A DNA stretch of 64,000 nucleotides, taken from assembly GCF_003046475.1 (NCBI RefSeq), contig NZ_PZZZ01000009.1, forward strand, positions 99,297 through 163,296, read 5' to 3'. The notes beneath the pieces were generated by a model. The model searched no databases. It was not told the DNA's origin and saw only the letters and a program-made list of their open reading frames with translations. Below are positions 9,358 through 18,430 of this stretch, one piece after another. This DNA is from Mycoplana dimorpha. Its GTDB lineage: Bacteria > Pseudomonadota > Alphaproteobacteria > Rhizobiales > Rhizobiaceae. How positions within the stretch are numbered: the first letter of the stretch is position 1; each line of letters starts with the position of its first letter. Both the position numbers and the translations under genes were made by a program.

Positions 9358-9372
9358 GATGTATCAAGCATC
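9358..9372. promoter_or_regulatory. second candidate operator GATGTATCAAGCATC
   Basis: It differs from the site at 8494-8508 at two positions only (C/T and T/C, symmetrically placed) and lies 15 bp before the ATG of the SDR gene. Two matching copies at the two promoters of one locus argue for binding by the neighbouring GntR protein. Confidence 0.5.
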
Positions 9373-9387
9373 AATAGGAAACGCTCG

Positions 9388-10128
9388 ATGACCGAAGAAC
9401 GCCGCTACATGTTGCTGACGGGGGCGAGCCGAGGCATCGGCCATGCGACAGTGAAGCTCTTCCAGTCGAAGGGCTGGCGCATCCTCACCGTTTCGCGCCA
9501 GCCGTTTTCTGAAGAATGCGCCTGGCCCTCCGCCCGCGAAAGCCATATCCAGGCCGACCTTGCCGACCTGAAGCAGATCGACCGCCTTGCTGCGACCGTG
9601 CGCGAGAGGCTGCCGCACGGCCGGCTGCACGCGCTCGTCAACAATGCCGGCATTTCGCCGAAGGGCCCGGGCAAGAGCCGCCTCGGGGTGATGAGCACGG
9701 ACGCGGATGTCTGGACGCAGGTGCTCAACGTCAATGTCGTCTCGACGGCGCTGATCGCCCGCGCGCTCATGCCAGAGCTCGAAGCGGCGAAGGGGTCGAT
9801 CGTCAACGTCACCTCGATCGCCGGAACGCGTGTGCACCCCTTTGCCGGTGTTGCCTATGCGGCATCCAAGGCGGCGCTCGGCTCGCTGACCCGGGAAATG
9901 GCCCATGAATTCGGCCGTCGCGGCGTCCGGGCGAATGCCATCGCGCCGGGCGAGATCGCAACGTCGATCCTCTCGCCGGGCACCGATGAGCTGGTGGCGG
10001 CGGAAGTGCCGATGGGCAGGCTGGGAGATCCGCGCGAAGTTGCGGAAACCATTTATTTCCTCTGCACCGAGCCGTCGTCCTACATCAACGGCGCGGAAAT
10101 CCACATCAATGGAGGGCAGCACGTCTGA
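9388..10128 (+). CDS. short-chain dehydrogenase/reductase (SDR)
   Basis: 246 residues, classical SDR length. TGASRGIGHA (Rossmann glycine motif, residues 9-18), NNAGISPKG (NNAG motif), the catalytic serine in NVTSIAGT and YAASK (Tyr-x3-Lys) are all present. It is cytoplasmic and NAD(P)-dependent; the substrate is unknown. It lies between the GntR regulator and the PotD-like importer genes and has its own candidate operator, so oxidation of an alcohol or aldehyde from the imported compound is likely. GGAAACG precedes the ATG. Confidence 0.88.
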   Translation: MTEERRYMLLTGASRGIGHATVKLFQSKGWRILTVSRQPFSEECAWPSARESHIQADLADLKQIDRLAATVRERLPHGRLHALVNNAGISPKGPGKSRLGVMSTDADVWTQVLNVNVVSTALIARALMPELEAAKGSIVNVTSIAGTRVHPFAGVAYAASKAALGSLTREMAHEFGRRGVRANAIAPGEIATSILSPGTDELVAAEVPMGRLGDPREVAETIYFLCTEPSSYINGAEIHINGGQHV

Positions 10129-10332
10129 CAGTCGTCAAATCACAGCGTATCCTTGTTGACCAGTAATGTCCGGAATGCATCAATCGGCCGACACGCCCAG
10201 GGGAAAGGGCGCGGCGGCTGGGAGGCTGCCACACCACTGATACGCCAAAGGCGAGGGTGGCCGGCAGTCACGCAGAAGATCGTAATCCGAGCCGGGCTGC
10301 CGGTTCCTTCATAAACGAAAAAGGGGAATGCC

Positions 10333-11385
10333 ATGAAGACAATCACGAAAACCGGAATCCTGGCGGCCGCTGCCGTCGTCCTGTCGGCAAGCCTCGCCCT
10401 GCCGGCGCTGGCGCGCGACCTCACGGTCGTCTCGTGGGGCGGCAACTACCAGGACGCCCAGCGCACCATCTATTTCAAGCCATTCTCCGAGAAGATCGGC
10501 AAGCCGGTGCTCGACGAGGCCTGGGACGGCGGCATCGGCGTCATCCAGTCGAAGGTCAAGGCCGGCGCGCCGAACTGGGATGCCGTGCAGGTCGAGGCCG
10601 AAGAACTGGCGCTCGGCTGCGCCGACGGCCTTTACGAGAAGATCGACTGGGACAAGATGGGCGGCAAGGACAAGTTCCTCGATTCCGCCGTCAACGACTG
10701 TGGCGTCGGCGCCATCGTCTGGTCCACGGCCATCGCCTATGACGGCGACAAGTTGAAGGAAGGCCCGACCTCCTGGGCGGACTTCTGGAACGTCGAAAAG
10801 TTCCCCGGCAAGCGCGCGCTGCGCAAGGGCCCGAAATATACCCTCGAATTCGCGCTGCTCGCCGACGGCGTGTCCAAGGACGAGCTTTATGACGTGCTCG
10901 GCACGGAAGAGGGCGTCGAACGCGCGTTCAAGAAGCTCGACGAACTGAAGCCGAACATCGTCTGGTGGGAATCCGGCGCCCAGCCGCTGCAGTTCCTCGC
11001 CTCCGGCGAAGTTGCCATGACCTCCGCCTATAACGGCCGCATCACCGGCATCAACCGCTCGGAAGGCAAGAACTTCAAGGTCGTCTTCCCGGGCAGCATC
11101 TACGCCGTCGACAGCTGGGTCGTGCTGAAGGGCGCGGAAAACAAGGACGTGGCGCAGGATTTCATCGCCTTCGCGAGCCAGCCGCAGAACCAGGCGAAAT
11201 TGCCGCAATACGTAGCCTACGGCCTGCCGGTCAAGGAAGCGGCAGCAGAGGTGCCGGCAGAATTCGCCAAGGATCTGCCGACCGACCCGGCGAACATGAC
11301 GGACTCGATTGCGCTCGACGTCGACTTCTGGATCGACAATGCGGAATCGCTGACGCAGCGCTTCAACGCCTGGCTGGCCCAGTAA
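10333..11385 (+). CDS. PotD/PotF-like periplasmic binding protein
   Basis: 350 residues with a signal peptide (KTITKTGILAAAAVVLSASL, cleavage after ALA at about residue 28) and the start of the mature protein RDLTVVSWGGNYQDAQ, typical of spermidine/putrescine-type family 1 binding proteins. It binds a cationic or amino-acid-derived solute in the periplasm for the permeases encoded downstream. AAAAAGGGGAATGCC precedes the ATG. The 93-bp gap to the ATPase gene contains a strong hairpin. Proximity to the hydroxylysine-kinase-like operon suggests its ligand is the substrate of that pathway. Confidence 0.88.
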   Translation: MKTITKTGILAAAAVVLSASLALPALARDLTVVSWGGNYQDAQRTIYFKPFSEKIGKPVLDEAWDGGIGVIQSKVKAGAPNWDAVQVEAEELALGCADGLYEKIDWDKMGGKDKFLDSAVNDCGVGAIVWSTAIAYDGDKLKEGPTSWADFWNVEKFPGKRALRKGPKYTLEFALLADGVSKDELYDVLGTEEGVERAFKKLDELKPNIVWWESGAQPLQFLASGEVAMTSAYNGRITGINRSEGKNFKVVFPGSIYAVDSWVVLKGAENKDVAQDFIAFASQPQNQAKLPQYVAYGLPVKEAAAEVPAEFAKDLPTDPANMTDSIALDVDFWIDNAESLTQRFNAWLAQ

Positions 11386-11399
11386 GGGACATTCGCGGC

Positions 11400-11425
11400 G
11401 AAGGGCGCCCATCCGGGCGTCCTTC
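11400..11425 (+). repeat. intercistronic hairpin after the binding-protein gene
   Basis: Arms GAAGGGCGCCC (11400-11410) and GGGCGTCCTTC (11415-11425) pair over 11 bp with one G-U pair around a 4-nt loop. No T-run follows and the operon continues, so a role in 3' mRNA protection or partial attenuation, giving more binding protein than permease, is likely. Confidence 0.55.
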
Positions 11426-11478
11426 CTGCCTGGCCGAATGCGGCGGTTCTCCGGACGGCGCATTCTTCGCCTCTAGCG

Positions 11479-12558
11479 ATGGAGTCTTCTGTGGCCGAGT
11501 TCATTCGATTTGACCGCATCACCAAATTCTACGGCGCGCTCTGCGTGGTCGAAAATCTCGACCTCGGCATTAAGAAGGGCGAGTTCGTCAGCCTGCTTGG
11601 CCCCTCCGGCTCGGGCAAGACGACGCTGCTGATGATGCTGGCCGGTTTCGAGCAGCCGACCTCCGGCAGCATCCTGCTCGACGGCACCGCCATCAATGCC
11701 GTGCCGACCCACCGGCGTGACATGGGCGTCGTCTTCCAGAGCTATGCGCTTTTCCCGCACATGTCCGTGGGCGACAACATCGCCTTTCCGCTGCAGATGC
11801 GCGGCATGGGCAAGGCCGAGACCGGCGAGCGCGTCAAGCGGGCGCTCGACATGGTGCAGCTTTCGGCCCTTTCCGACCGCCGCCCCTCGCAGCTCTCCGG
11901 CGGCCAGCAGCAGCGCGTCGCCCTCGCCCGGGCGCTCGTCTTCGAGCCGCGCGTCGTGCTGATGGACGAGCCGCTCGGCGCGCTCGACAAGCAACTGCGC
12001 GAACAGATGCAACTCGACATCCGGGACCTGCATCGCCGCCTCGGCCTGACCATCGTCTTCGTCACCCACGACCAGTCCGAAGCGCTGACCATGTCGGATC
12101 GCGTCGCCGTCTTCAACAAGGGCAAGATCGAGCAGATCGGCACGCCGCGGCAGGTCTACGACGAGCCGACGACACGCTTCGTCGCCGAGTTCATCGGCGA
12201 GACCAACCTGGTGGAGGGCGTCGTCGAGACTGTACAGGGGCGGGAGGCGACGGTACGCCTTCCTTCCGGCGCTCAGATCGTTTCCGCGGTTTCGGGCAAC
12301 GTCGCCTCCGGTCAGGCGGTTTACCTCTCCATTCGTCCCGAGCGGGTCGATCTCAGCGAAACCCGCGGGGAGGCCCGCAACGTGCTTGAGACGGAAGTGA
12401 CCGATTCCGTCTACCAGGGCGATCACCTCCGCGTGCAACTGCAGACCGCGGCCCACCCGCTGATCGCAAAGCTCGGCCGCAGGTCACGCGAATTTCTGCC
12501 GGGCACCAAGGTCTATGCGGCCTTTTCGGCCGGCGATTGCCGGGTCATCGCGCCATGA
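11479..12558 (+). CDS. PotA-like ABC transporter ATPase
   Basis: 359 residues. Walker [14 protein letters not shown], signature LSGGQQQRVALAR, Walker B VVLMDEPLGALD and the switch His in FVTHDQSEAL are intact. A C-terminal TOBE domain (about residues 270-355) is typical of the spermidine/putrescine and maltose ATPase class. It powers the importer with the two permeases that follow; its stop overlaps the next start (ATGA). Confidence 0.93.
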   Translation: MESSVAEFIRFDRITKFYGALCVVENLDLGIKKGEFVSLLGPSGSGKTTLLMMLAGFEQPTSGSILLDGTAINAVPTHRRDMGVVFQSYALFPHMSVGDNIAFPLQMRGMGKAETGERVKRALDMVQLSALSDRRPSQLSGGQQQRVALARALVFEPRVVLMDEPLGALDKQLREQMQLDIRDLHRRLGLTIVFVTHDQSEALTMSDRVAVFNKGKIEQIGTPRQVYDEPTTRFVAEFIGETNLVEGVVETVQGREATVRLPSGAQIVSAVSGNVASGQAVYLSIRPERVDLSETRGEARNVLETEVTDSVYQGDHLRVQLQTAAHPLIAKLGRRSREFLPGTKVYAAFSAGDCRVIAP

Positions 12559-13733
12559 GGAAGGCCTCGTCCCGCACCGGCCGGTCGCTGCTTCTGCTGG
12601 CGCCCCTTCTCGTGTTCCTGATCGCCTTCTTCGTCTGGCCGCTGTTCAGCATGATGTCGCAGGCCGTGTCCGATCCGGCCGTGCTGCGCCTTCTGCCGCG
12701 CACCGCTGAGGTGCTGGCCGACTGGGACCGCAAGTCGCCGCCGACCACGCCCATGCAGACGGCGCTGATGGAAGACCTGAAGGCCGTCAACGACGACCAG
12801 GCGCTCGGCGACATGGTGCGCCGCCTCAACAGCGCCCGCTCGGGCTTCCGCACGCTGATGGGCAAGACGACGAGCGCACTTGCAGACACGGGTAATCCGC
12901 CGGCCGATCTCGTTTCCATCGACAAGCGATGGGCAAATCCGGAATACTGGCTGGCAATCGCCGACGCGCTGTCGCCGCTGACCGATCGCAATCTGCTCGC
13001 CGCCGTCGATCTCGGCCGGAACTCCGCCGGGAATATCGAGCACCTGCCCGCTGACCAGTCGGTCAACCGCGTGATTCTCGTGCGCACCTTCTGGATCGCA
13101 GCACTCGTCACCTTCGCCTGTGCCTGCATCGGCTTTCCCTATGCCATCATCGCCGCGTCGCTCGAAGGCTGGAAACGGGACCTAATGCTCGCCGCCGTGC
13201 TGCTGCCGCTGTGGACGTCGCTGCTGGTGCGCACCGCCGCCTGGTTCATCCTCCTGCAGGAACAGGGCCTCATCAACGATTTCCTGCGTTGGATCGGTCT
13301 CATCGATGCGCCGCTGGCGCTGATCTTCAACCGCACCGGCGTCATCATCGCCATGACCCATGTGCTGCTGCCCTTCATGGTGCTGCCGATCTACTCGGTG
13401 CTGATCACCATCCCCAAGAACCTGATGCCGGCCGCCGCCTCGCTCGGCGCGCCGCCATGGCGCGCGTTTTTGCGCGTGCTCCTGCCATTGAGCCTGCGCG
13501 GCGTTGCCTCCGGCGGCTTGCTCGTCTTCATCTCGGCGATCGGCTACTACATCACGCCGGCGCTGATCGGCGGGCCGGGGGACCAGATGATCTCCTCGAT
13601 CATCGCCTTCTACGCTCTCGGCTCGGCGAACTGGGGCATGGCCGGGGCGCTTGGCGTCGTGCTGCTCGTCGCGACGCTCCTGCTCTACAGCGTCTATGCG
13701 CGGCTCTCCAGCGATGATCCGGGGAGGCGCTGA
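12555..13733 (+). CDS. PotB-like ABC permease with long first periplasmic loop
   Basis: 392 residues, inner membrane. TM1 is about residues 10-35 and the binding-protein-dependent permease core starts near residue 175. Between them lies a polar segment of about 125 residues (DPAVLRLLPRTAEV to HLPADQSVNRV), which makes the protein about 100 residues longer than PotB of enteric bacteria. The EAA loop is AAASLGAPPWRAFLRVLLP. The ATG at 12555 overlaps the ATPase stop by four bases, which decides the start. The long loop may contact the binding protein. Confidence 0.9.
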   Translation: MRKASSRTGRSLLLLAPLLVFLIAFFVWPLFSMMSQAVSDPAVLRLLPRTAEVLADWDRKSPPTTPMQTALMEDLKAVNDDQALGDMVRRLNSARSGFRTLMGKTTSALADTGNPPADLVSIDKRWANPEYWLAIADALSPLTDRNLLAAVDLGRNSAGNIEHLPADQSVNRVILVRTFWIAALVTFACACIGFPYAIIAASLEGWKRDLMLAAVLLPLWTSLLVRTAAWFILLQEQGLINDFLRWIGLIDAPLALIFNRTGVIIAMTHVLLPFMVLPIYSVLITIPKNLMPAAASLGAPPWRAFLRVLLPLSLRGVASGGLLVFISAIGYYITPALIGGPGDQMISSIIAFYALGSANWGMAGALGVVLLVATLLLYSVYARLSSDDPGRR

Positions 13734-13735
13734 CG

Positions 13736-14518
13736 ATGCCGATGAAAATCGCCAAGGCCACCTTCGCCACGCTGACGATCCTCTTCCTCGTCGCGCCGCT
13801 CGTCGCCATCCTGCCGCTCGCCTTCACCTCGAGCGTCATCCTCACCTATCCGATCCCGTCCTGGTCGCTGCGCTGGTTCGAGGAGCTGTTCTTCGCCGAC
13901 GCCTGGCGGCGGGCGATCATCAACAGCCTGATCATCGGCACGGGCACCACGCTGCTTGCGACCGCGCTCGGCACGGCCGCCTCGCTCGGCCTGCGCAACC
14001 GGCTGATCTTCTTGCGCGGCACGATGCGCACGCTCTTCCTGTTGCCGATGGTGGTGCCGGCCGTCGTGCTTGGCGTCGGCCTGCAGGTGCTGCTCGCAGG
14101 CTTCGGCCTGACCAACAGCTATCTGGGCGTGATCATCGCTCACACGGTCGTCGCCGTGCCCTTCGTCGTGGTCAGCGTCACCGGCGCGCTCGCCGGGATC
14201 GACGAACGGGTGGAACTTGCCGCGCAAAGCCTCGGCGCATCACCGCCGACGGTCTTCCGCCGCGTGACGCTGCCGCTCGCCTTGCCCGGGGTGCTCTCCG
14301 GCACCGTGCTGGCCTTTGCCACCTCGCTCGACGAAGTGGTGCTGACGCTGTTCGTCGCCGGCCCCAACCAGCGCACCTTGGCGCGGCAGATGTTTTCCAG
14401 CATCCGCGAGAACATCAGCCCTGCGATCGCCGCCGCTGCCTTCCTCTTCATTGCCGCAACCATTCTAATCGGCTTCATCGTCGTCCTGTCGCGCTCCATC
14501 CTGGCAAGGCGGCGCTAG
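13736..14518 (+). CDS. PotC-like ABC permease
   Basis: 260 residues with six predicted helices and the EAA loop LAAQSLGASPPTVFRRVTLP. It starts 2 nt after the preceding permease and completes a binding protein-ATPase-permease-permease operon of spermidine/putrescine type. No further gene follows in this direction; the next 200 bp hold only a decayed LysR gene on the other strand. Confidence 0.91.
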   Translation: MPMKIAKATFATLTILFLVAPLVAILPLAFTSSVILTYPIPSWSLRWFEELFFADAWRRAIINSLIIGTGTTLLATALGTAASLGLRNRLIFLRGTMRTLFLLPMVVPAVVLGVGLQVLLAGFGLTNSYLGVIIAHTVVAVPFVVVSVTGALAGIDERVELAAQSLGASPPTVFRRVTLPLALPGVLSGTVLAFATSLDEVVLTLFVAGPNQRTLARQMFSSIRENISPAIAAAAFLFIAATILIGFIVVLSRSILARRR

Positions 14519-14719
14519 GATGCACCCTAGGACACCCCGAAGGTTCGGCGTGATCTCTGCGCGAGCGCCACGCATCGCGGAGGCGCTCCCGAGAAAATCG
14601 TCGGAGCCTCCACGCTGTTCCATTGGGCCGCTCGGACTTTGGAACGCCGCAGCCGGCGCTCGGCGGCGGCAAAATCAACTGCGTGCAGAGCAAAGGCATT
14701 TTGATCATCGGCCATGGCT

Positions 14720-14973
14720 CGCCGCGCTCGACGACATGCTCGACCTCCAGATACCTAGGGGCGAGCGTCGCTTGCCGGCAGAACACGGCGCCTGCCTCCG
14801 TCGGCGTCACGCCCGATGCGCCGCGCACCAGAAGGCGCGTCGACAGTGTCACTTTCAAGACGACTGATCCGCTGGCTGAGCCCCGACGTCGCTATTCCGA
14901 GTTGGGCTGCGGCCTTGCCCAGGCTTCCACATTCTACTGCCGTTCGCAGATACTTGAGCTGCCGCAACTCCAT
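14720..14973 (-). pseudogene. LysR-family regulator, N-terminal remnant with frameshift
   Basis: From an ATG at 14973 the frame reads MELRQLKYLRTAVECGSLGK and on through the LysR helix-turn-helix to ISRLE, near 14850. The homology then continues in a different frame with STRLLVRGASGVTPTEAG and YLEVEHVVERGEPWP to about 14720, where it stops being recognisable. A full LysR protein has about 300 residues; fewer than 90 remain and no effector domain is visible. This is a truncated, frameshifted relic. Confidence 0.75.
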
Positions 14974-15187
14974 GCTTACTCGACTTTGATGGCAGGACCG
15001 GCCACGGTGCGCGCTCGACCTCACGCGAGGCTCCCGGGCAAGCAGCGAAGTGAATCAACCTGCAGCGCTATACAACTGACAGATCGCCTTTTCGATAGGC
15101 CCCGTCGCAACAACCGTAGCCGCCCACTTGCGAAAGCTTGTCGGACGTGCAGCGGCAGACTGCTGCGGAGACGTCGGCTGTCGCCCC

Positions 15188-16021
15188 TCAGGAGAAGATG
15201 CGATGGCTGTCCAGCAGCATCTTGGCAGAGGTGATCGTCAGGAAGACACCGAAGAGCAGGCGCAGCGTGCGCGGCTCGATGGTGTGCGCCGTGCGGGCGC
15301 CGAGCGGTGCGAACCACATGCTGGTGAAGACGATCGCCACGAGGCCGCCAAGGTTCACGTAACCCAGCGAGAATGCCGGGAGACCGGCCTTGCCCCAGCC
15401 GTTGATGACGTAGCCGACCGCGCCGGGAAGCGCGATGATCAGGCCGATCACCGAGGCGGTGCCGACGGCACGGCGGACGGGATAGCTGCAGATGCTGAGG
15501 GCCGGCACCGTCAAGGTGCCGCCACCGATGCCCATGAGCGTCGAAATCGTTCCGATCGTCGTCGCCATGCCGGCCTGCCCCGGCCGCCCCGGCAGGCCCT
15601 TGACCGGGTGCCATCCCTCGCGCGTGAAAAGCATGTAGAGCGCGACCAGCGCCGCGACGATGCCGAAGATGGCCGTCAGCACGGAGGCGGTTGCATAGGA
15701 GGCGATGAGGACACCGATGACGACGCCGACGGCGACGAACGGCGCCCAGAGTTTTAGCAGGTCGGTATCAACTGCACCCTTTGCCTTGTGGGCGCGGATC
15801 GACTGGATGGAGGTGGGAATGATGGTGGCGAGCGACGTGCCCACGGCGATATGGGCCCGCAAGGCAGGATCGACGTCAAAAGCCGCCAGTACATGATAGA
15901 GGACCGGCACCACGACAATGCCGCCGCCAACTCCCAGCAGTCCGGCCAGAAATCCTGACACGCAGCCCACGAGACCGAGAACGAGCGCAAACGAAGTCAA
16001 AAGCGTGAGCGATGCAGGCAT
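15188..16021 (-). CDS. TSUP family (TauE/SafE) membrane exporter
   Basis: 277 residues, inner membrane, about eight helices in two repeats. The first repeat has GFLAGLLGVGGGIVVVPVL and the second GTISTLMGIGGGTLTVPAL, the glycine-rich signatures of the TauE/SafE family that exports sulfite or small organosulfonates. The ATG at 16021 (GGGG about 5 nt upstream) is preferred to an extended start at 16114. It follows the FAA hydrolase gene on the same strand after 132 bp. With a TauT-type importer upstream, export of sulfite left from a sulfonate is a testable idea only. Confidence 0.88.
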   Translation of the reverse strand: MPASLTLLTSFALVLGLVGCVSGFLAGLLGVGGGIVVVPVLYHVLAAFDVDPALRAHIAVGTSLATIIPTSIQSIRAHKAKGAVDTDLLKLWAPFVAVGVVIGVLIASYATASVLTAIFGIVAALVALYMLFTREGWHPVKGLPGRPGQAGMATTIGTISTLMGIGGGTLTVPALSICSYPVRRAVGTASVIGLIIALPGAVGYVINGWGKAGLPAFSLGYVNLGGLVAIVFTSMWFAPLGARTAHTIEPRTLRLLFGVFLTITSAKMLLDSHRIFS

Positions 16022-16153
16022 GGCAGCCCCTGGAGAACGAGTTGGTGAAAGCAGGCCCCGGCTACGGCCGTTTAGCGAGGGAACAGGGTGCGCCCGCGGG
16101 AGCGCCCTGTTCATTCATGCGGCATGGCGCCAGGCGCCCTGCCCTGTCTTCAA

Positions 16154-16861
16154 TCAGGCGACCCGGAAGCGGATCTCGTCGACGCCGGCCACATGGCCGA
16201 CCATCTCGTCGCCCTTGACGACGGCGCCAACGCCCGCAGGCGTGCCCGCGAAGATCAGGTCGCCGGCCTTCAGTTCGAACAGGCGCGACAGGTAGGAGAT
16301 CATTTCCGGCACCTTCCAGATCATCTGGTTGAGGTCGCCGCTCTGGCGCATCTCGCCGTTCACTTTCAGCCAGACCGCGCCATCCGTCGGATGGCCGACC
16401 TTGGACACCGGATGCAGCGGACCGCACGGCGCCGACGCTTCGAAGGCCTTGCCGGTTTCCCACGGCCGACCGAGCTTCTTCGCCTCGCCCTGGAGGTCGC
16501 GGCGCGTCATGTCGAGGCCGACGGCATAGCCATAGACGTGGTCCAGGGCGTTCTCGAGGGGAATGTTGACGCCGCCCTTGTGCAGTGCCACCACCAACTC
16601 GATCTCGTGGTGGACGTCCTTCGTCTCACTCGGATAGGGAAAATCCTGGCCGAGCGGGACGATCGTGTCGGGGTTCTTCTGGAAGAAGAAGGGCGGCTCC
16701 TTGTTTGGATCGTGGCCCATTTCGATGGCGTGATCGGCAAAGTTGCGGCCGACACAGTAGATGCGGTGGATGGGGAACTGCGCGTCGCTTCCCGACACTG
16801 CCAGCGTCGGCACCGGCGCCGGATTGAAGACGTAGTTCTTGAGTTGGGGCATTTCGTTCAT
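16154..16861 (-). CDS. fumarylacetoacetate hydrolase family protein
   Basis: 235 residues, the size of fumarylpyruvate hydrolases (NagK-like). IYCVGRNFADHA is the family entry motif, and the metal ligands are seen in HEIELVV (two Glu) and GLDMTRRDLQ (Asp). FAGTPAGVGAVVKGD forms the C-terminal signature. The enzyme cleaves a C-C bond in a beta-diketo acid or acts as an acylpyruvase; the substrate is not fixed by sequence. The start overlaps the permease stop by one base (TAATG), so it is translated with the NitT/TauT-type importer and probably acts on the imported compound's breakdown product. Confidence 0.88.
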   Translation of the reverse strand: MNEMPQLKNYVFNPAPVPTLAVSGSDAQFPIHRIYCVGRNFADHAIEMGHDPNKEPPFFFQKNPDTIVPLGQDFPYPSETKDVHHEIELVVALHKGGVNIPLENALDHVYGYAVGLDMTRRDLQGEAKKLGRPWETGKAFEASAPCGPLHPVSKVGHPTDGAVWLKVNGEMRQSGDLNQMIWKVPEMISYLSRLFELKAGDLIFAGTPAGVGAVVKGDEMVGHVAGVDEIRFRVA

Positions 16862-17613
16862 TATCGCGCTCCTGCGTAGTATTCTATGCGTTTTTCGAAG
16901 TGTTCTACTCCCGCGGACAGCAGCATCGCCACCACGAAGAGAAGCATGGTGAGGGCCCAGAAGCGCTCCATGTCGAAGTTGCGGGAGTAAAGCTCGAAGA
17001 GCTCGCCGTAACCGATGACGGAGACCAGGATCTGGCCGATGACAACCCCCTTCACGCCGCGAATGAGGCCGATCCTGATACCGGCCAGGATTTCGGGGAG
17101 TGCGGAGAGAAGGATGATCTTGGTGAAGATCGTCCAGCGCGATGCGCCATAGCTGCGGCCCATCTCGACCAGCGAAGTGGGCACCTGCATGACGCCGGCG
17201 CGGGCATCCAGAACGATGATCCAGACCGCGAACAGGAACACGGTGACGAACACCGTCGTCTCGCCGAGGCCGAACAGGATCATCAGGATCGGTACCAGCG
17301 CCGACAGCGGGGCGCTGACGAACATGTTCACCCAGAGGCCGCAAATGTTGTCGATGACCTTTACACGCCCCATCAGGACCCCGAGCGGCACGCCGACGAC
17401 GATGGAAAGCGCCATACCGTAGACGAAGGACCGCAGCGTGATCATCGAGGCGCTCTGCCACGATCCGGTCTGGACGAGGTCGATCCCGGCGGCGATGATG
17501 GAGGTAACCGGCGGGATGAGAAACATCAGTTCAAGCTGGCCGACGATCTCCCAGACCAGCAGCCAGAAGATCAGCGACGTCATCATGGGAATGCGTGTGC
17601 CGAACAGGGTCAT
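16861..17613 (-). CDS. NitT/TauT-type ABC permease
   Basis: 250 residues with about six helices; EAA loop MGRSYGASRWTIFTKIILL. It belongs to the SsuC/TauC/ThiX class. It starts 6 nt after the ATPase gene and its stop overlaps the FAA hydrolase start. With the separate permease at 18431 it makes a heterodimeric channel, whereas many SsuABC systems use a homodimer. Confidence 0.9.
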   Translation of the reverse strand: MTLFGTRIPMMTSLIFWLLVWEIVGQLELMFLIPPVTSIIAAGIDLVQTGSWQSASMITLRSFVYGMALSIVVGVPLGVLMGRVKVIDNICGLWVNMFVSAPLSALVPILMILFGLGETTVFVTVFLFAVWIIVLDARAGVMQVPTSLVEMGRSYGASRWTIFTKIILLSALPEILAGIRIGLIRGVKGVVIGQILVSVIGYGELFELYSRNFDMERFWALTMLLFVVAMLLSAGVEHFEKRIEYYAGAR

Positions 17614-17619
17614 GGCGCA

Positions 17620-18429
17620 TCACTCCGCATACTGGCGCAGCCCCTGCCAGATCTCCTCGACGACGTCGAGATATCCGGCATCGCGGCGAATGTCATCCGG
17701 CGAGGCCGAACGGTCGATCATGGGGTCGATGACCTGCGAGATGCGGCCCGGCCGCGGCGACAGCAGTACGATGCGATCCGACACGTAGACCGCCTCCTCG
17801 ATCGAGTGGGTTACGAAGATGAAGGTCTTCTTCTCCTGCTCGACGAGCCGCAACAGGTCTTCCTGGAACTTGCGCCGGTTCTGCTCGTCGACGGCCGAGA
17901 ACGGCTCGTCGAGCAGGAGCACGTCGGCGTTGACCGCAAAGGCACGGGCGATGCCGACCCGCTGGCGCATGCCGCCGGAGAGCTCATGGGGATACTTCTC
18001 TTCGAAACCCGCAAGCCCCACCTGTTCGATATAGCGCCTGGCGATACGGTTCCGTTCGGCGGACACCACGCCCTTCAGTTCGAGGCCAAAGGCGACGTTG
18101 CGCAGCACGGTGGCCCAGGGCATCAGCGCAAAATCCTGGAAGACGAAGGCCCGCTCGGGACCCGGTCCGGTGACGGCGCGGCCGTTCACCCGGATTTCCC
18201 CGGACGTCGCGGGCACCAGGCCGGCGATGATCTTCAGCAGGGTCGTCTTTCCGCAGCCGGAAGGCCCCAGAAGCGTGGTGAGCTTGCCGCGTTCGAACTC
18301 GAGATTGATGCCGCGCAACGCCTCGACGTCGCGATAGTTCTTGCAGACGTCACAGACCTGCACGACCGGATCGTTGCTGGTGACAGCGGTCACGCCGGCG
18401 CTGCTGCGCGCCAAAGCAGGATTGGCCAT
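17620..18429 (-). CDS. NitT/TauT-type ABC ATPase
   Basis: 269 residues. Walker A LLGPSGCGKTTLL, signature LSGGMRQRVGIARAF and Walker B VLLLDEPFSAVD are intact, and THSIEEAVYVSDR carries the switch His. The C-terminal tail is of SsuB/TauB length. The ATG at 18429 follows the permease stop by one base (TAA-T-ATG) with GAGGAG upstream; a longer start at 18474 would lie inside the permease gene. Confidence 0.92.
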   Translation of the reverse strand: MANPALARSSAGVTAVTSNDPVVQVCDVCKNYRDVEALRGINLEFERGKLTTLLGPSGCGKTTLLKIIAGLVPATSGEIRVNGRAVTGPGPERAFVFQDFALMPWATVLRNVAFGLELKGVVSAERNRIARRYIEQVGLAGFEEKYPHELSGGMRQRVGIARAFAVNADVLLLDEPFSAVDEQNRRKFQEDLLRLVEQEKKTFIFVTHSIEEAVYVSDRIVLLSPRPGRISQVIDPMIDRSASPDDIRRDAGYLDVVEEIWQGLRQYAE

Positions 18430-18430
18430 A

